DNA of 6,433 nt from Planctomycetota bacterium (GTDB lineage: Bacteria; Planctomycetota; Phycisphaerae; Phycisphaerales; SM1A02), in assembly GCA_009924765.1 (NCBI GenBank), contig RFQW01000099.1, positions 1 through 6,433 of the forward strand, written 5' to 3'. Both the position numbers and the translations under genes were made by a program. Below are positions 1 to 5,700 of the stretch, piece by piece. The notes beneath the pieces are model-generated. The model searched no databases, had not been told where the DNA came from, and worked only from the letters and a program-made list of their open reading frames with translations. How positions within the stretch are numbered: position 1 is the stretch's first letter; each line of letters opens with the position of its first letter.

Positions 1-2647
1 ATCCACCGCGACCTGAAGCCGGGCAACATCCTGGCCGGCATGTCCGAAGACTCCACCGCAAGTGGCTCCACCGGCGCGCGCGTGAAGGTGATCGACTTCG
101 GTGTGGCCAAGGCCACCAGCGCCAGTTCGGTGGCGCACGACGTGTTCACGCAGACCGGCCAGATGATCGGCACGCCGGAGTACATGAGCCCCGAGCAGGC
201 CGATGGCACCGACGACATCGACACGCGCACCGACGTGTACTCGCTCGGCATCGTGCTGTATCAGCTGCTCGCCGGTGCGCGCGCCGCCCTTCGATGCAAA
301 GACCCTGCGAAGCGCGGGTATGGCCGAGATCAACCGCATCATCCGCGACGCCGATCCGCCGCGACCCAGCACCAAGCTGAGCCAGCTCACCAAGGTGGAG
401 CCCGGAAGCGGCCAGCACAGCGCCGCCGAGATCGCCAAGAGCTGCGGCATGAAGCCCGACGCGCTGGTGCAGACGCTGCGGCGCGAACTGGAATGGCTGC
501 CGATGAAGGCCATGCGCAAGGACCGCGCCGAGCGCTACCGCAGCGCGGCCGAGTTCGCCGACGATGTGCGCAACTACCTGCAGGGCAAGGCGCTCATCGC
601 GGGTCCCGAATCGGCCATCTACAGGTCGAAGAAGTTCGTGCGTCGCCACAAGGTGGGCGTGGGCGCCGGTCTGGCCATCGCCGCATCGCTGGTGATCGCC
701 ACCGTGATCAGCACCATCTCGTTCATCCGCGAGGCGCGTGCGCGCGAGGCCGAGGCGCAGGCGCGCCAGCTGGCCGAGAAGCGCGAGAAGGAGACGCGGC
801 AGATCGCCAGGTTCCAGGAGGACATGCTTGCACAGGTGGATCCTGCCGCCGCGGGCGTGAGCCTGATGGCCTCGCTCGAGCGCCGACTCAGCGTCACGCT
901 GGCCGACCGCAAGGTGCCCGAGGCCGAGCGGCAGAAGGCGGTCGAGTCGCTCCGCAACGGACTGCGTCAGGTGAACGCCACCGACGCGGCGAGGGGTTTC
1001 ATCGATGAGGTGATCCTGCTCCCCGCGACGGTCGCTAGCGGCGCACAGTTCAAGGATCAGCCGGAGGTGGAAGCTGGTCTCAAGCAGTCGCTTTCAAGCA
1101 CTTACTACTCGCTCGGTCTGCCGACCAAGTCCAAGCCGCTGCAGGAGCGCGCGCTGTCGCTTCGTCAGACAACGCTTGGCGCCGACAATCCCGCCACACT
1201 CGAATCCGTCGACTGGAACGGCCGCGTGATGCTGGTCACGGGCGAGGCCACAAAGGCCACGTCCGTGCTGCAGCAGGCGCTCGAGGGTCGCAAGCGCGTG
1301 CTCGGTGAGCGAGACGTGAACACCATCTTCAGCATGCGCGGCACCGCTGATGCGCTGGAGGCCGAAGGCAAGCTCGACGAGGCGCTGGCGCTGAACCTGC
1401 AGGCGCGCAAGCTGGCAACCGAGGTGGCTGGGCCCAACTGCGACAGCGCCATCACGGCGGCGGTCGCGGCCGCCCGGCTTCAGCAGAAGCAGGGCAAGCC
1501 GGATGACGCAGTGGCAACACTGTCACCGGTGTGGCAGACGCTGAAGGCCATGCCGGACGCCCGTCCGCGCCTGACGCTGATGGTGCTGAACACCCTGGGT
1601 GCGGCACAAGCCGCTGTCGCCGTTACGCAGCCTTCGCCCGAGCGATGGAGCGCCGCCGAAGCCACCTACCGCGATGGTCTGGCCGTGGCCGTGAAGGCGC
1701 TAGGCGAAGAGCATCCTGGCACCTTCCAGATCCGCGACAACCTGGCCCATGTGCTGCTCGACAGCGGCCGCGTGGACGAATCGATGAAGTTGCTCGAGCA
1801 ATCGGTGGAGATCGGACGGCGCACGCGCGACCCGGGCGATCCGGCACTGCTGCGCTCCATGAACGATCTTGGGCAGAACCTGATCCGCAAGGGCGACATG
1901 GCTCGCGCCATGCCCCTCATCGCCGAGGCGGAGCGTGGCATGGTCGCGCAGAAGGGTGCCGACGCGCCCGAAACGCTGCAGTTCAGCACCAGCTACGCGG
2001 TGCTGCTCGAGAAGCAGGGCAAGCTGGTGGATGCCATCGCGAAGTATCAGGATGTGCTCGCTCGCCGGCAGAAGGTCTTGCCCGAGGAGGACATCTCGGT
2101 GCTTGACGCCAGCACCAACCTCGGTCGCGCGCTCACCAAGGCCAAGCGTTTCGCAGACGCCGAGCAGGTGCTGGCCAAGGCCGAGGCCGTGGCCTCGACC
2201 AAGCGCAATCCCACCTCTGATGCGCGCTGGAACGTGACCAATCAGCTGCTCGATACCAGCACCACATGGCTGGCCGCGGATCCCAAGGCTTCGGTGGCTG
2301 CGCGCATTCCCGCGGCCAAGGCCAAGGTGGAGGAATTGCGTGCCGCCCGTGCCGCAGCCCAACCCGCTGCCGACCGACTGGAAGCGCGGCTAAGGGTTCA
2401 CATTCTCGGACCCTTGGGGCAATGTCGTTCGGTTTCGAGCGATTGTCACCAACCTACAGGATCCAGTTTGTGCCAGCGGAAGTCGGGGCTAGATTGCAGT
2501 CGTGCGGCACGCGGTTCACTGCATCCGGACAGGTCTCGCCCTCACCGGCGGTTCGGGATTCTCTGGCACACGATCGTGATGGCGCCGACGCGGTTGCCAA
2601 TGCGGATGTCTTGTTGCTGCTGTACGGCTGAGCCCCCAAACGACTGA
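1..2647 (+). CDS. Membrane-anchored serine/threonine protein kinase with C-terminal TPRs; 5' partial, internally frameshifted
   Basis: Hanks-type Ser/Thr kinase, expected to phosphorylate proteins at the cytoplasmic face of the inner membrane. The start and the ATP-binding N-lobe lie upstream. Frame 1 opens on HRDLKPGN (1-27; catalytic Asp at 10-12, Asn at 25-27), then DFGVAK (94-111), GTPEYMSPEQA (169-201) and DVYSLGIVLYQLLAG (232-276). The frame then changes to frame 2, which continues as PPFDAKTLRSAGMAEINRII, ELEWLPMKAMRKDRAERY and the end of the C-lobe. A basic stretch and one membrane segment follow (653-727), then a charged helical linker, a DQPEVEA motif (about 1055-1075) and about nine TPRs (1139-2272). 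This order is standard for planctomycetal TPR kinases, where TPRs probably recruit partners. The catalytic residues that can be seen are intact. Frame 2 is open to TGA at 2645-2647, but the true end may be TAA at 2391-2393. If the frameshift is real, the product would be a kinase fragment running out of frame to a stop at 1008. A sequencing indel is an equally simple explanation. Confidence 0.88.
276..292 (+). other. Frameshift site inside the kinase C-lobe (frame 1 to frame 2)
   Basis: Upstream of this point only frame 1 reads as kinase (…LYQLLAGAR). Downstream only frame 2 does (PPFDAKTLRSAG, the sequence that normally follows directly in this family). The junction falls in an alternating G/C run, gcgcgcgccgccc. 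Removing one base there gives a continuous A-R-P-P-F-D reading, so the sequence carries one extra base relative to an intact gene. The position is good to a few bases only. No stimulatory structure or rare-codon pause is evident, so I read it as an indel, in the genome or in the assembly, rather than programmed frameshifting. Confidence 0.85.
653..727 (+). other. Transmembrane segment of the kinase, followed by a charged helical linker
   Basis: In frame 2, about 25 residues from VGVGAGLAIAASL to STISFI are uncharged and hydrophobic. They are preceded by a basic cluster (SKKFVRRHK, 626-652), which would keep the kinase domain in the cytoplasm by the positive-inside rule. The segment is followed at about 728-835 by an Arg/Glu/Ala-rich stretch (REARAREAEAQARQLAEKRE) likely to form a helix or coiled coil. 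With a single span, the linker and TPRs would lie on the periplasmic side. That topology is inferred from the sequence and common to this family. Confidence 0.8.
1139..2272 (+). repeat. Array of about nine 42-residue TPRs (kinesin-light-chain type) in the kinase
   Basis: Frame 2 from LQERALSLRQTTLG onward falls into helix-turn-helix units of about 42 residues. The first two, beginning LQERALSLRQ and VLQQALEGRK, are each exactly 42 residues. Recurring signals are a first helix of the form 'L..AL..R...LG', a turn with 'D.P.T', a second helix, and 'G..DEA' at the unit end (GKLDEALA, GKPDDAVA, GRVDESM, GKLVDAIA). The fourth unit, about 1510-1650, is longer, with an insert around TQPSPERW. The family usually uses such arrays as protein-binding scaffolds. 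The partner cannot be deduced here. Confidence 0.8.
2390..2417 (+). terminator. Weak hairpin over the candidate kinase stop codon
   Basis: AAGGGT (2392-2397) and ACCCTT (2410-2415) are perfect reverse complements around a 12-base loop. The stem can extend by a wobble pair (2391/2416) and a C-G pair (2390/2417). It sits on the TAA at 2391-2393, the stop used if the kinase shifts to frame 3. There is no following T-run, so it is not a classical intrinsic terminator. It could be a weak terminator, a 3'-end stabilising hairpin, or chance. Confidence 0.25.
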
Positions 2648-2654
2648 AGGAACC
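2394..2654 (+). other. Probable intergenic spacer, or non-native C-terminal tail of the kinase reading frame
   Basis: Frame 2 stays open from 2394 to the TGA at 2645-2647, but the residues it gives (RVHILGPLGQC…, rich in Cys, Ser, His and Arg) resemble no part of the family and lack the TPR pattern. Third codon positions here are clearly less G/C-biased than in the two genes. Frame 1 also has an open stretch, 2422-2631 (MSFGFERLSPTYRIQF…), with no recognisable domain and no clear ribosome binding site. I see no convincing sigma-70 promoter; the best -35-like hexamer (TTGTCA, 2443-2448) has no matching -10 at the right distance. Confidence 0.55.
2647..2651 (+). promoter_or_regulatory. Ribosome binding site for the exported propeller protein
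   Basis: AAGGA lies three bases before the ATG at 2655 (gaaggaaccATG). The spacing is short, but it is the only Shine-Dalgarno-like motif near this start. The start is also supported by the signal peptide that follows immediately. Confidence 0.6.
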
Positions 2655-2747
2655 ATGTCGCAACGCACGACGCTGCACTCGCTCTCACGACCGTTCGCCT
2701 TCATCGCGGCCTGTGCGGCGTTCCTGTGCCCGCGCCTCGCTGATGCG
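2655..2747 (+). other. Sec-type signal peptide
   Basis: The basic n-region (MSQRTTLHSLSRPF) is followed by a hydrophobic core (AFIAACAAFLC) and a c-region ending in Ala-Asp-Ala, with predicted cleavage after residue 31 (ADA|QS). A Cys at residue 25 is not in a lipobox context, so this is probably signal peptidase I rather than a lipoprotein. Confidence 0.8.
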
Positions 2748-5700
2748 CAATCGCAGGTGGTGGGATGGGGTGGCAATTCGTATGGGCAGACACAGCGCGC
2801 CTCCGTGTCGCTGCTTCCGTATAGCCAGGTCGCGGGCGGATACTTCCACAACATTGCCCTGCGTCGCGATGGCACGGTGACGACCTGGGGCGGTGGCGTG
2901 TGGGGGCAGATGGTGGTCCCTGCCAACCTTTCAGGCGTGGTGCAGGTGGCCGCCGGCTACCAGCACTCGATCGCCGTGAAGAACGATGGAACCGTGGTGT
3001 GCTGGGGTGCGGGAACGATCAACAACGGCTACAGCCCGCAATACGGACAGTCGATCGTGCCGACGAACCTGACGGATGTCCGGCAGGCCGCAGGTGGCGA
3101 ATTCCACACGGTGGCCCTGAAGCAGGATGGCACGGTGCGCTGCTGGGGCGCCGGCACCAGCAACACCGGTTCCAGTCCGCAGTACGGGCAGTCGATCGTG
3201 CCTTCTGGCCTCTCGGGCATCTCGCAGGTCGCTGCCGGGTCCTTGCACACCATCGCGCTGCGATCGAATGGAACGGTGGTGTGCTGGGGTGCGGGCACCT
3301 CGAACACTGGACGCAATCCAGATCAGGGCCAGTCGATCGTGCCGACGGGCCTGGTCGACATCACGCAGGTTGCCGGCGGCGGATTTCACACCGTCGCGCT
3401 GAAGCGGGATGGCGGAGTGGTGGTCTGGGGATCCAACTCCAACGGGCAGCGCACGGTTCCCTCCTCGCTCGGCGGCGTGAAGCAGGTCGCCGCGGGCAAC
3501 GTGCACACGATCGCCCTCAAGCAGGACGGTTCGGTCGTGTGCTTCGGTGCGGGCACGACCTACGGAACCTTCAGCCCCAACTACGGACAATCCGCCGTGC
3601 CCTCGGGTCTCTCGGGCGTGACACAGGTCGGCGCCGGCGTGATGCACACGGTGGTTGTGAGGTCGGATGGTCAGGCGCAGGGCTGGGGCTATGACAGCAA
3701 CGGGCAGGCAACGCCGCCCATGTTCCTCCAGGGCGTGACGCAGCTCGCCTGTGGGGCGCAGCATGCGCTGGCGCTGAAGAGCGATGGACTGCTGTCGGCC
3801 TGGGGCGACAACAGCAACGGCCAGTGCAGTTTCGGGCTCGCCCTGACTGGCTACACCGTGCAGCAGGTGGCCGCTGGCGACGATCACTCGCTGGTGCTCG
3901 TGAACGGCGGTCGCGTGATGGGCATGGGCGCGAACAGCTACGGCCAGTGCCTTGGAACCGACGTGTCCGGCTTCGCCAACTACAGCACGCCGGCGGGGCA
4001 GTTGGTGCAGTTGCTGGGCATCGAACTGAGTGGCATCACGCACATCGCCGGTGGGCGGACACATTCGCTGGCGGTGCGCAGCACGGGCACGGTGGCTGCT
4101 TGGGGCGACAATGCGTACAAGCAGTGCACGGTCACGGGTGGACTCAGCGGCGTCACCAAGGTGGCGGCGGGTGGCGTGCACAGTCTGGCGCTTCGCAGTG
4201 TGGGAACGGTCGTTGCGTGGGGTGCGACAAGTTCAAGCACCTTCGATCCCAACCTGAACTATGGACAGATCACCGTACCGGGCACACTGTCCAGCGTCAC
4301 CCAGATCGCCGCGGGTCGCTACCACAGCATGGCGCTCAAGAGCAACGGCACGGTGGTGTGCTGGGGTGCGGGAACCACGAACACCGGCGCGGATCCGGCT
4401 TATGGCCAGTCGATCGTTCCGAACGGACTCTCGTCCGTCTCGGCCATCGCGGCAGGGTTGTGGCACTCGGTCGCGCTGCGCTCCGATGGAACCGTGGTGT
4501 GCTGGGGTGCGGGCACATCCGATCTTTCCTACGACCCCATGCGAGGCCAGTGCATCGTGCCCACGGGGCTCACGGGCGTCACGCAGATCGCTGCGGGTGG
4601 CGTCAACACCATGGCCGTGCTCAACGGCACGCTCAGTGGCTGCGCAAGCAGCACGGGTGCGGGTTCAGCCACGCTGAACGTGAGCGGCACGCGGTGGCAG
4701 GACGTGAATGCGTGGCGGTGGGCCACCACCGGGCCGCGCGTTCCCGGTGCGCAGTCGGCGGTCGACCTGGGTCTCTATGGCGCCGTGGGCAGCGAGTGCA
4801 ACGCCACAGCCGGCACCTTCACGATGCGCGCCGGCAACAGCCTGCTCATCACTTCCACCGCGGCGGCCACGGGCACCGACAACTCGATCCGCGTCACCAC
4901 CAACGCCAACCTGAGTGGAAGCATCTGGCTGCTTGGCGCGCCCGGAGGCGCCAGCGAGTTGCCTGCGAATCTCGATGTGCCGGTGCTGAGTTGCGCCACG
5001 GTCAGCGGCAATTTCGAACTGATCCAGACCGAGGTGCCGCCACCGAAGGGCAAGTTCCTCACGGTGGTGCCGGAGAGCGTCGGAGGCCGAACGGTTTTCT
5101 CGATGCGGCTGCTCGACCTGCCGACGGGTGGCGATCTGGCGTCAACCGGCACCGGCAACTATTCGGGAACGGCGGTCGCCGCCGAAACCATCGACATCAA
5201 CCGCGATGGCTTCGACGACCTTGCGCTCGCCATCACGTTTGGAGGTGCTCAGAACGGCCTCCTGCAGATCCTCCTGAACGACGGTGCGGGAAACCTTGGC
5301 GGCACCAGCCTGCTCACCAGCATTCCTCCGGTGCCTACCTGCCTGGCGGTGGGAGATGTGGACGCGGATGGCATGCGTGACGTGGTGGTTGGCGTCGCCG
5401 GAAGCGCTCCGGCGGTGCGCGTGTATCGCAACCTTGGCGGAAGCCTGGCGGCTTCGACGGTGATCACCAACCTCAACGGTTCTCCTACCGCCATCGCGGT
5501 GCTGGAGTCATCGGCCGCCCACCTGATGCCCTCGGGCAACTCGATCGGCGTCGGAACCAGCGGCGGCAAGTTGAAGACCTACAGCTCCAACGGCACGCTG
5601 ACGCAGGAGCAGACATTGGCCGGTACCCCGACCACGGTGAAAGGTGGTGACACGAGCGGCAGCGGCAGCACGGACATCGTGACGGGTGGAACCACGTCCG

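Noticed and set aside
276..292. Programmed ribosomal frameshifting
   Set aside because: There is no classical slippery heptamer, no upstream Shine-Dalgarno-like stimulator and no stop codon at the shift, and frameshifting is not known for this family. An indel is simpler.
290..1008. Continuation of frame 1 past the frameshift as a real kinase C-terminus
   Set aside because: The residues (RGYGRDQPHHPRRRSAATQH and onward) are Arg/Gly/His-rich nonsense, while frame 2 over the same bases carries the expected kinase end, membrane segment and linker.
1700..2362. Antisense open frame of 220 codons, Gly/His/Leu-rich
   Set aside because: It lies opposite the TPR array, whose + strand reading is a clear family match.
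2443..2495. Sigma-70 promoter using TTGTCA (2443) or TAGATT (2490)
   Set aside because: TTGTCA has no -10-like hexamer 16-18 bases downstream, and TAGATT matches only four of six positions with no good -35 partner.
2422..2631. Small frame-1 gene in the spacer (69 codons, MSFGFERLSP…)
   Set aside because: No recognisable ribosome binding site before the ATG, weaker third-position G+C bias than the neighbours and no known motif. It is an open frame only.
2931..4181. Long antisense open frame (416 codons) with repeating His/Arg-rich phrases
   Set aside because: It mirrors the RCC1 repeats on the + strand. Its repetitiveness comes from the sense repeats, and high G+C coding sequence readily leaves the opposite strand open.
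2994..4513. Regular DNA repeats as a CRISPR array or other non-coding direct repeats
   Set aside because: The period is 117 or 141 bases, always a multiple of three, and the repeats are in frame and encode RCC1 blades.
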